Source: GCA-002728855 sp036340635 (GTDB lineage: Bacteria; Bacteroidota; Bacteroidia; Flavobacteriales; Flavobacteriaceae). Taken from it: a stretch of 64,000 nucleotides of DNA. Within the stretch, counting starts at the first letter, position 1. Each line of letters begins with the position of its first letter. A program made the position numbers and the translations under genes. Under the pieces are notes generated by a model, which was not told the DNA's origin, did not search any database, and saw only the letters and a list, made by a program, of their open reading frames with translations. The DNA lies in NCBI GenBank assembly GCA_036340635.1, contig JAYYYF010000017.1:1-64000 (forward strand), read 5' to 3'. Shown here piece by piece: positions 34,622 through 43,392 of the stretch.

Positions 34622-35848
34622 TCAGGAAAGTTTTTCTTCTAAGTTTGATTTTATTAAATCTAAAAATTCTTGAGTATTTAGATAGTCTGATTCTCTAATT
34701 TTTTCCCCGTGTATAAGTAAAGCAAGATCTTTTGTCATTTCCCCATCTTCAATAGTTTTAATACATACTTTTTCAAGATTAGAGCAGAAATTAATTAAAT
34801 CTTGATTACCATCAATTTTTCCACGATGTTCTAATCCTCTTGACCATGCAAAAATTGATGCAATTGGATTTGTAGAAGTCTTTTTCCCTTTAATGTGTTC
34901 TCTATAATGTCTCGTAACAGTTCCATGAGCAGCTTCTGCCTCCATCGTTTTTCCATCGGGAGTGAGTAGAGTGGAGGTCATTAATCCAAGTGAACCAAAT
35001 CCTTGAGCAACAGTGTCTGATTGGACATCACCATCATAGTTTTTACATGCCCAAACGAACCCACCTTTCCATTTCATTGCGGCAGCTACCATGTCATCAA
35101 TTAATCGGTGTTCGTAGTGAATTCCAGCATCTTCAAATTTTGACTTAAACTCATTTTTATATACTTCTTCAAATATATCTTTAAACCTTCCATCATAAAC
35201 TTTAAGAATTGTATTTTTAGTTGAAAAATATAAAGGCCATCCTTTATCTAAAGCTCTATTCATACAAGATCTAGCAAATCCATAAATAGAAGAATCAATA
35301 TTGTACATACTCATTGCTATACCTTTTTCTTTAAAATTATAAACTTCCCAAGTCTTTGCTTTTCCTCCATCATCTGGAGTGAATGTCATGGTTAATTTAC
35401 CCTCCCCTGAAGTAATTATATCAGTTGCTTTGTACTGATCTCCAAAGGCATGTCTTCCGATACAAATGGGATTAATCCATCCAGGTACATATCTTGGAAT
35501 ATTTTTTATAATTATTGGTTCTCTAAAAACAGTTCCACCGACAATGTTCCTTATGGTCCCATTTGGTGAACGATACATTTTTTTAAGATTAAATTCTTTA
35601 ACTCTTTCTTCATCTGGCGTAATTGTAGCACATTTTATAGCTACATTATATTTTTTTATTGCATTTGCAGCATCTATCGTTATTTGATCTTCTGTTATAT
35701 TTCTTGATTCAATTCCTAAGTCATAATATATAAGATCAATATCCAGATAAGGCAGGATTAATTTTTCTTTAATAAACTTCCATATAATTCTAGTCATTTC
35801 ATCTCCATCTATCTCAACAACAGGATTAGAAACTTTTATTTTATTCAT
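34622..35848 (-). CDS. icd: NADP-dependent isocitrate dehydrogenase, eukaryote-like dimer type
   Basis: Oxidative decarboxylation of isocitrate to 2-oxoglutarate in the TCA cycle. The 408-residue length and the start VEIDGDEMTRIIWKFIKEKL identify the eukaryote-like (type II) IDH, not the E. coli Icd type or the monomeric form. Substrate-site YRSPNGTIRNI and the metal-binding NYDGDVQSDTVAQGFGSLGL are visible, as are AEAAHGTVTRHYREH and the NADP-discriminating region. Gaps of 32 bp to rplS and 42 bp to murQ suggest a shared transcript. Confidence 0.95.
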   Translation of the reverse strand: MNKIKVSNPVVEIDGDEMTRIIWKFIKEKLILPYLDIDLIYYDLGIESRNITEDQITIDAANAIKKYNVAIKCATITPDEERVKEFNLKKMYRSPNGTIRNIVGGTVFREPIIIKNIPRYVPGWINPICIGRHAFGDQYKATDIITSGEGKLTMTFTPDDGGKAKTWEVYNFKEKGIAMSMYNIDSSIYGFARSCMNRALDKGWPLYFSTKNTILKVYDGRFKDIFEEVYKNEFKSKFEDAGIHYEHRLIDDMVAAAMKWKGGFVWACKNYDGDVQSDTVAQGFGSLGLMTSTLLTPDGKTMEAEAAHGTVTRHYREHIKGKKTSTNPIASIFAWSRGLEHRGKIDGNQDLINFCSNLEKVCIKTIEDGEMTKDLALLIHGEKIRESDYLNTQEFLDLIKSNLEEKLS

Positions 35849-35880
35849 CTTGAAATTTTAACTTGAATAAGCGGTTAATA

Positions 35881-36225
35881 TTACCCTTCTTTAATACGCG
35901 CCTTTTTACCTCTTAATTCTTTGAAGTAATAAATTCTAGATTTTCTAACCTTTCCTTTTTTATTAATTTCTATTTTTTGAATGGAAGGAAGATTAATTGG
36001 AAAAACCCTTTCAACACCAACTGTTCCAGATATTTTACGAATTGTAAAGGATTTAGTTAACCCTTTACCTTTAATTTGAATAACAACACCTTTAAAAAAC
36101 TGTGTTCTAACCTTTTCTCCCTCACGAATTTCATAATAGACAGTTACAGTGTCTCCAGAAGAGAATTCGGGAAAATCTTTTTTATTTATACAGCTTTTTT
36201 GAACTTCATTTATAAGGTTTTCCAT
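35881..36225 (-). CDS. rplS: 50S ribosomal protein L19
   Basis: A 114-residue L19 at the 30S-50S interface: FSSGDTVTVYYEIREGEKVRTQ, FKGVVIQIKGKG, and GVERVFPINLPSIQKIEI are characteristic. It follows trmD, as in many bacteria, but is separated by a 121-bp gap that contains its own consensus promoter, so it can be expressed independently of trmD. Confidence 0.97.
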   Translation of the reverse strand: MENLINEVQKSCINKKDFPEFSSGDTVTVYYEIREGEKVRTQFFKGVVIQIKGKGLTKSFTIRKISGTVGVERVFPINLPSIQKIEINKKGKVRKSRIYYFKELRGKKARIKEG

Positions 36226-36273
36226 TTATAATTAAATCAAGGTTAATAAGCATCCATCGATCATAAATGCGTG

Positions 36274-36303
36274 CAAATTTACTACTTATTTTGATTTATA
36301 CAA
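36274..36303 (-). promoter_or_regulatory. Promoter for rplS
   Basis: On the minus strand, TTG (36303-36301), 19 bases, then TAAATTTG (36281-36274), a full -33/-7 match for a Bacteroidota housekeeping promoter. It lies 49 bases upstream of the rplS ATG and just downstream of an inverted repeat. Confidence 0.55.
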
Positions 36304-36308
36304 TAAGG

Positions 36309-36326
36309 GAGCATATAGATATGCTC
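36309..36326. repeat. Inverted repeat GAGCATAT-AG-ATATGCTC between trmD and rplS
   Basis: Perfect 8-bp arms around a 2-base centre, five bases upstream of the rplS -33 element. It may be a hairpin that ends or processes the trmD transcript, or an operator for rplS. There is no U-tract in the minus-strand direction, so a classical terminator is doubtful. Confidence 0.4.
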
Positions 36327-36346
36327 AAAATTTAGATTATATAATT

Positions 36347-37042
36347 TTAAATATTATCCTTTTTCTTGGAAGGGAAAAGATCTGGACGCAATTTTTTGGT
36401 TTTTTCTAATGCTTTTTTTTCTCGCCAAGAATTAATTTTAGATAAATCACCAGATATTAATATATTAGGGACTTTCCAATTTTTATAATTTTCAGGTCTA
36501 GTATATATTGGACAAGAAAGAAGTCCATCTTGAAAGCTATCAGATAAAGCGGATGTTTCATCACCAAGGACTCCAGGAATTAATCTGATAATACTATCAC
36601 ATAGTATACATGCGGCAAGTTCTCCACCAGATAAAACAAAGTCCCCAATTGATATTTCTTTTGTGACTAAATAATCTCTAACTCTTTGATCTATCCCTTT
36701 GTAATGTCCACAGATTATTATGATATTTTCAATTAAAGACAATTTGTTAGACATCCTTTGGTCAAGTTTTTGACCTTCAGGAGTCAAATAAATAATTTCC
36801 TGGTAGTTTGTGTTTCTTTTTAAAAAACTTATACATTTATCGATTGGTTCAATTTTAAGCACCATTCCAGATCCGCCACCATACTGATAATCATCAACTT
36901 GTTTATGTTTTTTTTCGGCATAGTCTCTCAAATTGTGAAAATTTATTTTAACCAGTTTAGAGGAAATGGCTCTTTTCATGATTGAATTTTCAAAAGGGCT
37001 TGAAAGAAGCTCAGGGAAAAGAGTTATAATATCAATTTGCAT
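36347..37042 (-). CDS. trmD: tRNA (guanine-N1-)-methyltransferase
   Basis: SPOUT-class enzyme methylating G37 next to the anticodon. The 231-residue protein begins MQIDIITLFPELL, contains YQYGGGSGMVLK and the knotted SAM-binding region IICGHYKGIDQRV, and IGDFVLSGGELAA, all TrmD hallmarks. It is 32 bp downstream of htrA on the same strand and precedes rplS. Confidence 0.97.
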   Translation of the reverse strand: MQIDIITLFPELLSSPFENSIMKRAISSKLVKINFHNLRDYAEKKHKQVDDYQYGGGSGMVLKIEPIDKCISFLKRNTNYQEIIYLTPEGQKLDQRMSNKLSLIENIIIICGHYKGIDQRVRDYLVTKEISIGDFVLSGGELAACILCDSIIRLIPGVLGDETSALSDSFQDGLLSCPIYTRPENYKNWKVPNILISGDLSKINSWREKKALEKTKKLRPDLFPSKKKDNI

Positions 37043-37074
37043 AAAAAATATTGATGCTAAAAAGATTAATTTAA

Positions 37075-38466
37075 TTATTCAAAAAGAATTCTCTCTTTTT
37101 GACCATTCTTATCTAAAAATAAAATACTTGATATAGACTTCAATGGTATGTTTTCAATTTGACCAACTTCATCAATTTTTTGATCGTTTATTTCTAAGAT
37201 TAAATATCCTTCTTCAATTCCAAGGTTGTACAATCTTCTATTTTCAATTCTCGATATAACAACACCATAATTTATATCTAACTTATCAAAATAGTTTCTA
37301 TCATCTTTGGTTTTGTTTCTTAACTCCATCCCAAGAAACAAGGTTCTGTTTGTCTTTCTTAATGTCACCGTTGTAGTATACTTATTTGAATTTCTTATAT
37401 AAACAACTACAACTTTGTCTCCTGGTCTTTTGGAAGACAAGTATCCAGTTAGATCTGAAAATTTATTAATTTTTACATTGTCAACTTGCTTGATTATATC
37501 TCCAGCAATTAAACCTGCTCGGTCAGCTCCTAAGTTTTTTTCTGTAGAGTTTATGTAGAATCCCTCTGTTTGATTAGTTTCATATCTTTTGGCAAGTTCA
37601 TCATTTAATGCATTTCCCGTAACTCCAAGTAATCCTTTTTGTACATCTCCATATTCTAAAATATCTTCGAATACTTTTCTAACAATGTTACTTGGGACAG
37701 CAAATGCATATCCAACAAATCCTCCAGTAATTGATTGGATAGCTGTATTTATTCCTATTAACTCACCATAAGTATTTACAAGAGCACCTCCACTATTTCC
37801 CATATTTACCGCTGCGTCGGTTTGAATAAATGATTGATTTTTTTGATCATAGTCATTTAAGTCCCTTGACTTTGCACTTATAATTCCAGCTGTTACAGTA
37901 GAATTTAAATTAAAAGGATTTCCTACTGCTAAAACCCATTCACCTGTTTTTGAATTATCTGAGTTTCCAAAAGGAATATAAGGGAATGGGCTATCATCAT
38001 TTATTTTAAGAACGGCCAGATCAGTATTAGGATCCAATCCAACTAAAGTAGCTTTGTAACTTTTATTCCTATTTGATGTAACCTCAATTTCATTAGCATC
38101 CTCTACAACATGAAAATTAGTAATGATATATCCGTCTGGTGAAACAATTACACCAGAGCCTGTCCCAATTTTTTCTCGATCTGAATCTATTCCATAAAAA
38201 TTTCTGTAGAACCAGGAATACTCGTCGTCTTGAGTACTTGTGTTTTTAACATGAACTACTGCATTGATTGTTTTTTCTGCAGCATTTGTAAAATCTGTTG
38301 CTTGTAATTGACTAGTAGATTTATTATAAGAATATGAAGCTGGTATTAATTGTGGTTTTTCAATTGAATTTATTTTTTCATCAATTTGAAAATAATTGAT
38401 GTAAATGAAGAGTGTTAGAATACAACTAAAAATAGAAATAGACAAAAAATTTAAAATAGGTTTCAT
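37075..38466 (-). CDS. HtrA/DegP-type periplasmic serine protease with two PDZ domains
   Basis: A 463-residue Do-family protease. An N-terminal hydrophobic segment (about 5-26) acts as signal or anchor. The catalytic triad is His119 (ITNFHVVEDAN), Asp149 (NTDLAVLK) and Ser225 (NMGNSGGAL). A first PDZ domain follows at about 270-355 (KGLLGVTGNAL, GLIAGDIIKQVDN) and a second at about 375-460 (GVVISRIENRRLYNLGIEEG). It should degrade or refold misfolded envelope proteins. It is divergent from dapF. Confidence 0.93.
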   Translation of the reverse strand: MKPILNFLSISIFSCILTLFIYINYFQIDEKINSIEKPQLIPASYSYNKSTSQLQATDFTNAAEKTINAVVHVKNTSTQDDEYSWFYRNFYGIDSDREKIGTGSGVIVSPDGYIITNFHVVEDANEIEVTSNRNKSYKATLVGLDPNTDLAVLKINDDSPFPYIPFGNSDNSKTGEWVLAVGNPFNLNSTVTAGIISAKSRDLNDYDQKNQSFIQTDAAVNMGNSGGALVNTYGELIGINTAIQSITGGFVGYAFAVPSNIVRKVFEDILEYGDVQKGLLGVTGNALNDELAKRYETNQTEGFYINSTEKNLGADRAGLIAGDIIKQVDNVKINKFSDLTGYLSSKRPGDKVVVVYIRNSNKYTTTVTLRKTNRTLFLGMELRNKTKDDRNYFDKLDINYGVVISRIENRRLYNLGIEEGYLILEINDQKIDEVGQIENIPLKSISSILFLDKNGQKERILFE

Positions 38467-38535
38467 ATAGATGTTTTAAAATCTTTGCTAAATTAAGAAT
38501 TCTATTTTTCCCTTGATTTCTTTTAACTACTATTT

Positions 38536-38544
38536 AACAGCTGT
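38536..38544. promoter_or_regulatory. AACAGCTGT motif upstream of dapF
   Basis: AACAGCTGT in the context TATTTAACAGCTGTATTTAG, 12 bases before the dapF -7 box and overlapping the -33 region. It matches nine of ten bases of the palindrome upstream of ilvD. Suggestive of a shared site, unproven. Confidence 0.25.
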
Positions 38545-38555
38545 ATTTAGAGACT

Positions 38556-38563
38556 TATATTTG
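38556..38563 (+). promoter_or_regulatory. -7 box for dapF
   Basis: TATATTTG, a perfect TAnnTTTG match, 17 bases upstream of the dapF ATG. Nineteen bases further up is TTTA rather than TTTG. Likely start of the dapF-GNAT-mltG transcript. Confidence 0.4.
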
Positions 38564-38579
38564 CTTAAATTTGCTATCG

Positions 38580-39362
38580 ATGGAATTTGAATTTGAAAAA
38601 TATCATGGGACGGGGAATGATTTTATTTTAATTAATGATGATTCTAAAAAATTTCCCATTACCGATTTTAATAAGATTAAGTTTTTATGTGACAGAAAAT
38701 TTGGAATAGGTTCTGACGGATTAATTGTATTGAGGAAACATGAAAAATTTGATTTTGAAATGTTTTACTTTAATTCTGACGGGGCAGAAGGTTCTTTATG
38801 TGGCAATGGAAGCAGGTGTGCTATAGCTTATGGAATCAATAATGGATTTTTAAATGATAATGTTGTATTTAAAGCAATTGATGGTGTTCACTATGCGAAA
38901 GCTGAATCAAATAATATTTTTTCAATGTCTTTCAAAGATTTAAAATCAATAGAAAGAAATCGTAATTCCTCATTTTTAAATACTGGTTCTCCACACCACG
39001 TTGAGTTAGTCCAAAATTTAGATAATATTAATGTTAAAGAGAGAGGCTCTTTAATTAGGCATGGGACCAAATATAAAAAAGAAGGAGTTAATGTTAATTT
39101 TATAGAAATCATGGGGCCAAATAAAATTAAGTTAAGGACTTATGAAAGGGGTGTTGAAGATGAGACTTTATCATGTGGCACTGGAGCAGTTGCATCTTCT
39201 ATAGCAGCTCATTTTTTAAAACTAATTAAAGTAGATAAAATAAAAGTTCAAACACTTGGAGGAACTTTAGAAGTAAAATTTAAATTTGATTCAGACTTGT
39301 ATAAAGATATCTGTCTGAAAGGACCTGCAAAAAAAGTTTTTTCAGGAAAAATAAAATGGTAA
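38580..39362 (+). CDS. dapF: Diaminopimelate epimerase
   Basis: Converts LL- to meso-diaminopimelate for peptidoglycan and lysine. The 260-residue protein has FEKYHGTGNDFILI near the N-terminus and the two catalytic cysteines: Cys74 in SLCGNGSRC and Cys199 in TLSCGTGAVAS. I use the ATG at 38580; an in-frame TTG at 38571 is upstream but adds only three residues. Its end overlaps the following GNAT gene by 7 bp. dapA, acting earlier in the same pathway, is 9 kb downstream. Confidence 0.96.
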   Translation: MEFEFEKYHGTGNDFILINDDSKKFPITDFNKIKFLCDRKFGIGSDGLIVLRKHEKFDFEMFYFNSDGAEGSLCGNGSRCAIAYGINNGFLNDNVVFKAIDGVHYAKAESNNIFSMSFKDLKSIERNRNSSFLNTGSPHHVELVQNLDNINVKERGSLIRHGTKYKKEGVNVNFIEIMGPNKIKLRTYERGVEDETLSCGTGAVASSIAAHFLKLIKVDKIKVQTLGGTLEVKFKFDSDLYKDICLKGPAKKVFSGKIKW

Positions 39363-39874
39363 AAAAAACGAAGGAAGATATAAATTTAAGAGCTTTAGAG
39401 CCAAGTGATATTGATTTTCTTTTTAATGTTGAAAATGACATTGATCTTTGGAAATATTCTAACCGTTCAACTCCTTATTCTAAACATATATTGTCTGATT
39501 ATATTAAAAACTCTTCTAAGGATATTTTTGAATCTAGACAAATTAAATTTGCAATATCTGATTCTAAAAACAAACCAGTAGGGTTTATCGATCTGTATGA
39601 CTTTGAACCTATGCATCGAAGAGCTGCAATTGGTTTAGTAGTTGACGATTCGAAACGATCGATGGGTATTGGCAGTTCATCCCTTAGATTAATTGAAGAA
39701 TATGCAAAAAATCAACTATTCCTTCATCAGCTATATGCAAATATAGCTTCTGAGAATACACATAGTATTAAGTTATTTAAAAAGCATTTATTTGTTCAAT
39801 CAGGTAAAAGAATTGAATGGAACTATTACGATGGGAAGTATCATGATGAATATATTTTTCAAAAGATTATATGA
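39356..39874 (+). CDS. GNAT-family N-acetyltransferase (RimJ/SpeG-like)
   Basis: A 172-residue acetyltransferase. LRALEPSDIDFLFNVENDID at the N-terminus and the acetyl-CoA-binding region VVDDSKRSMGIGSSSLRLIEEYA (about 100-122) match the RimJ/RimL/SpeG group, as does the late ENTHSIKLFKKHLF. The substrate (protein amino group, spermidine or an antibiotic) cannot be deduced. It is sandwiched between dapF (7-bp overlap) and mltG (4-bp overlap) and is surely translated with them. Confidence 0.88.
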   Translation: MVKKTKEDINLRALEPSDIDFLFNVENDIDLWKYSNRSTPYSKHILSDYIKNSSKDIFESRQIKFAISDSKNKPVGFIDLYDFEPMHRRAAIGLVVDDSKRSMGIGSSSLRLIEEYAKNQLFLHQLYANIASENTHSIKLFKKHLFVQSGKRIEWNYYDGKYHDEYIFQKII

Positions 39875-40914
39875 GTAAAAAAATAATTTTTTATTTCGTA
39901 CTTATATTTGGATTGTTTTTTGGATCTGCAAGTTTTTTTTATTTCCAAAAAATTTTTTTTTGGGACAATACAAGTTTTGAAGAAAAAGCAATTAATATAT
40001 ACTTAAACAAGAATGATGATTTTTCTGATTTAATATTAAAGTTAGAGCCTTATCTTATGAATATTGATCATTTTATTTTAGCCGCAAACAAGAAAGGTTA
40101 TACTGAGAGAGTAAAGTCAGGGAAGTTTTTAATCAAAAAGGGGAGTGGTAATAATGAAATAATTAATTTTTTGAGATCCAAATCTTTGACTGTGAATGTA
40201 ACTTTTAATAATCAAGATAAGGTTGAGGATCTTGCTGAAAGAATTTCTGATCAAATTGAACCAGATAGTGTTCAATTAATTTCATCTTTTTTGGATTCAG
40301 TTTTTTTATCAAAAAACAATTTAAATAAAGATGATTTGATATCCATGTTTATACCAAATAGTTATGAATTTTATTGGAATTCATCAGCCAATGAATTTAG
40401 AAACAGAATGTTAAATGAGTACAATAAGTTCTGGAACAAATCAAGATTATCAAAAGCAAGTGATTTAAATCTTTCTCCTAAAGAAGTAATTATTTTAGCA
40501 TCAATTGTTCATAAAGAAACTTCTAACGTGAATGAGCTTCCTGTAATTGCCGGTGTTTATGTAAATAGACTTAGAAAAGGAATGAAGCTACAGGCTGACC
40601 CAACAATTATATACTCAATAAAAAGGGAAAGTGATAATTTTGATACTTTGATTAGGAGAGTTTATAATAAAGACTTAAGGATTAAATCAAAGTATAATAC
40701 CTACGCTTACAAAGGATTACCTCCTGGTCCAATTGGAATGCCTGATATTATATCTATTGATGCAGTTTTGAATCATGATAAGCACAACTATATATATTTT
40801 GTTGTTGACCCATATAACCAAGGTTCTCACAATTTTTCTAAAACTTTAAGAGAACATAACAAGAAAAGGGAGATATATATTAAGTGGTTAAGAAGAAATA
40901 AAATATACCGTTAG
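39871..40914 (+). CDS. mltG: Endolytic murein transglycosylase
   Basis: A 347-residue YceG/MltG protein. One N-terminal membrane helix (about 4-24) anchors it in the inner membrane; a LysM-like segment follows and then the catalytic domain with the glutamate at residue 216 in IVHKETSN, and VIAGVYVNRLRKGMKLQADP and YKGLPPGPIGMP. It cleaves nascent glycan strands and is thought to set their length. Co-translated with the GNAT gene. It ends 21 bp before the convergent phosphatase gene. Confidence 0.94.
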   Translation: MSKKIIFYFVLIFGLFFGSASFFYFQKIFFWDNTSFEEKAINIYLNKNDDFSDLILKLEPYLMNIDHFILAANKKGYTERVKSGKFLIKKGSGNNEIINFLRSKSLTVNVTFNNQDKVEDLAERISDQIEPDSVQLISSFLDSVFLSKNNLNKDDLISMFIPNSYEFYWNSSANEFRNRMLNEYNKFWNKSRLSKASDLNLSPKEVIILASIVHKETSNVNELPVIAGVYVNRLRKGMKLQADPTIIYSIKRESDNFDTLIRRVYNKDLRIKSKYNTYAYKGLPPGPIGMPDIISIDAVLNHDKHNYIYFVVDPYNQGSHNFSKTLREHNKKREIYIKWLRRNKIYR

Positions 40915-40935
40915 TTTTCTCACCAATTACAAATT

Positions 40936-41379
40936 TTATACATTTAGCAACTCTCCACTTATCTCTTCGCATATTTTATTTAGTAATGAGTATACAGCTT
41001 TAAAATCAGATATGTTACCATAGTATGGATCAGGAACATTTTGATCTCCTAATATTAATTTTACTTTTGCTTCTTCTTCTTTTGATTTACACATAGACAT
41101 TATATCAATGTAGTTTTGACTATCCATTACATAAATTATATTAAAAGATTCAAAATCATTTTTATTAAAAGCTCTTGCTCTCTGATTACTAATGTCTATT
41201 CCATTAATCTTAGCTACTTCTATACTTCTTTTATCTGGAGGACTTCCAATATGGTAAGATGCAGTTCCTGCAGAATCAATAAAAAATTTTTCTTTTGGAA
41301 CTTTAGATTTTAATATACCTTCAGCTAATGGTGATCTACATATATTTCCCAGACATACCATTAAAATAGATTTTTTCAA
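40936..41379 (-). CDS. Low-molecular-weight protein-tyrosine phosphatase
   Basis: A 147-residue LMW phosphatase with the P-loop CX5R near the N-terminus, VCLGNICRSP (nucleophile Cys9, Arg15), and the general acid in VPDPYYG (about residue 115-121). It follows dnaA by 10 bp on the same strand, so the two are likely co-transcribed. No tyrosine kinase or polysaccharide gene is nearby, so the substrate is open. Confidence 0.93.
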   Translation of the reverse strand: MKKSILMVCLGNICRSPLAEGILKSKVPKEKFFIDSAGTASYHIGSPPDKRSIEVAKINGIDISNQRARAFNKNDFESFNIIYVMDSQNYIDIMSMCKSKEEEAKVKLILGDQNVPDPYYGNISDFKAVYSLLNKICEEISGELLNV

Positions 41380-41389
41380 AACATCAATT

Positions 41390-42817
41390 CTAAAGGGAGA
41401 GTTTTTGATTTAAGTCTTCAACATATTTTCTAAACTGTTTATCTGTAAAACTTAAATTATCAACCGTTTTACAAGCGTGTAAAACTGTTGCATGATCTCT
41501 TTTACCAATTTGACTTCCTATACTTGCAAGAGATGCTTTAGTATATTTTTTTGCAAAGTACATTGCAAGCTGTCTTGCTTGTACTATATGTCTTTTTCTT
41601 GTTTTAGATTGCAATGTTGATATTTCCATTTGAAAATATTCTGAAACAACTTTTTGGATATATTCGATTGAGACCTCTCTTTTAGTGTTTTTAACAAATT
41701 GATTTATAATTTCTTTAGCTAGTTCTATATTGATTTCAACTTTATTAAATGAAGACTGGGCAATGAGTGATATAATAGCACCTTCAAGTTCTCTAATATT
41801 TGTTTTAATGTTTTTAGCAACATATGAAATTATATCTTCATGCATTGTCACTCCATCACGATAGAGTTTGTTTTTTAAAATTGAAACCCTTGTTTCAAAA
41901 TCAGGGATTTGTAATTCAGCAGAAAGCCCCCATTTAAACCTAGAAAGAAGACGCTGTTCTATGTCTTGCATATCAACTGGAGCTTTATCAGAAGTTAAAA
42001 TTACTTGTTTTCCGTTTTGATGCAAGTGATTAAATATGTGAAAGAAAACATCTTGTGTTCCAGATTTTCCAGATAAGAATTGAACATCATCAATTATTAA
42101 AACATCAATAACTTGATAAAAATGTATAAAATCATTCCTTGTATTTTTCTTTACAGATTCGATATATTGTTGAGTAAATTTTTCAGCAGAAATATATAAA
42201 ACTGTACTGTCAGGATATTTTTCTTTTATGTCAACACCAATAGCATGAGCTAGATGAGTTTTTCCAAGGCCAACCCCGCCAAAAACCATCAGAGGGTTAA
42301 AAGATGTTCCGCCAGGTTTGTTTGAAACAGCAATTCCAGCAGATCTTGCAAGTCGATTTGAGTCACCTTCTAAAAAATTATCAAAACTATAACTTGGGTT
42401 TAGTTGAGATTCTATATGAAGATTTCTGATCCCTGGAATAATGAAAGGATTTTTTAATTCACTGTCATTACTTTCTAAGGGAGCATCAACATTTTGCGTA
42501 TTTAAGCTTGATCTATTAGCACTAGGTATTTTTTCAGTAAAAGGAATTTTATTGCCAAATGAATTTTCCATTTTAATAATGTATATGAGCCTAGCATCTT
42601 TTCCTAATTCTTTTATGAGAGCAGTTTTTAATATTTTAACATAATGCTCCTCTAACCACTCATAAAAAAATTTACTTGGAACTTGAATACTCAGTGAATT
42701 ATCTGAAATTTTAATTGGAATTATAGGCTCAAACCATGTCTTATATGCTTGTGATTGAATATTGTCTTTAATAAAAGCTAAACAATTCTCCCAAACTTGA
42801 TTTACATTGGCTTCCAT
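41390..42817 (-). CDS. dnaA: Chromosomal replication initiator DnaA
   Basis: A 475-residue AAA+ initiator. Domain I (about 1-80) starts with VWENCLAFIKDNI; a variable linker follows (about 90-130); Walker A is GGVGLGKT (180-187), Walker B LIIDDVQFLSG (about 240-250), and the DNA-binding domain IV ends in GKRDHATVLHACKTV. The start ATG is at 42817. No DnaA boxes (TTATnCACA) were seen in the flanking intergenic sequence, so an origin here is not supported. Confidence 0.98.
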   Translation of the reverse strand: MEANVNQVWENCLAFIKDNIQSQAYKTWFEPIIPIKISDNSLSIQVPSKFFYEWLEEHYVKILKTALIKELGKDARLIYIIKMENSFGNKIPFTEKIPSANRSSLNTQNVDAPLESNDSELKNPFIIPGIRNLHIESQLNPSYSFDNFLEGDSNRLARSAGIAVSNKPGGTSFNPLMVFGGVGLGKTHLAHAIGVDIKEKYPDSTVLYISAEKFTQQYIESVKKNTRNDFIHFYQVIDVLIIDDVQFLSGKSGTQDVFFHIFNHLHQNGKQVILTSDKAPVDMQDIEQRLLSRFKWGLSAELQIPDFETRVSILKNKLYRDGVTMHEDIISYVAKNIKTNIRELEGAIISLIAQSSFNKVEINIELAKEIINQFVKNTKREVSIEYIQKVVSEYFQMEISTLQSKTRKRHIVQARQLAMYFAKKYTKASLASIGSQIGKRDHATVLHACKTVDNLSFTDKQFRKYVEDLNQKLSL

Positions 42818-42861
42818 TAATGACTTAAAAACCTGATTACTAAAATGTTAGAAATTCGAAC

Positions 42862-42879
42862 GATATTTATGTAAATATC
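42862..42879. promoter_or_regulatory. AT-rich palindrome upstream of dnaA
   Basis: GATATTTA-TG-TAAATATC, perfect 8-bp arms, 45 bases upstream of the dnaA start in the divergent region. A regulator site or an AT-rich coincidence; this region is extremely A/T rich, so chance is not excluded. Confidence 0.3.
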
Positions 42880-42990
42880 ATTACAATTATAACTTAAAAA
42901 AAATAAAAAAAAGTTGATTTAGGTATTGAATTTTAATTTTTTTTTTGTGATATTATCGAGCCTATTTTTTAAACCCCTTTTTCCGAATTT

Positions 42991-43392
42991 ATGGAATATA
43001 AAACTAAAAAATTTAAAGTCCGATATTGTGAAACTGATCAAATGGGTTTTGTTCATCACAGCAATTATTTAAAATACTTTGAAATGGCAAGAATTGAATG
43101 GTTAGATTCAGTTGGAATATCTTATCAAAATTTAGAAAAAAATGGTATTATTTTGCCAGTTGTTAAAACTTGTATAAAATTTGTTCACCCAGCTTTTTTT
43201 GGCGATACATTGACAATTAAGCTTATGATTAAGTTACCTCCAACGGTTAAAATAAGTTTTGAATATTTTGTTTATAATCAGGATGAAAAAGAAATTGCAT
43301 GCGGCGATACTACTATAGCATTCCTAGATGCAACTAAAAGAAAACCTATAAGGTGTCCTAAAGACATTCATGATAAAATTTTAAGGATTTAA
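42991..43392 (+). CDS. YbgC/FadM-like acyl-CoA thioesterase (4-hydroxybenzoyl-CoA thioesterase family)
   Basis: A 133-residue hotdog protein with VRYCETDQMGFVHHSNYLKYF, holding the catalytic aspartate (Asp16) and the HSNYLKYFE motif of the YbgC/4HBT group. It should hydrolyse a cytosolic acyl-CoA thioester; in Proteobacteria YbgC sits with the Tol-Pal genes, but here it is beside dnaA and ribD, so no pathway can be assigned. Its 3' end overlaps ribD by 12 bp on the opposite strand. Confidence 0.88.
   Translation: MEYKTKKFKVRYCETDQMGFVHHSNYLKYFEMARIEWLDSVGISYQNLEKNGIILPVVKTCIKFVHPAFFGDTLTIKLMIKLPPTVKISFEYFVYNQDEKEIACGDTTIAFLDATKRKPIRCPKDIHDKILRI

Noticed and set aside
41116..41313. Plus-strand frame antisense to the LMW phosphatase
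   Set aside because: The phosphatase on the other strand has its full active site; this is a shadow.
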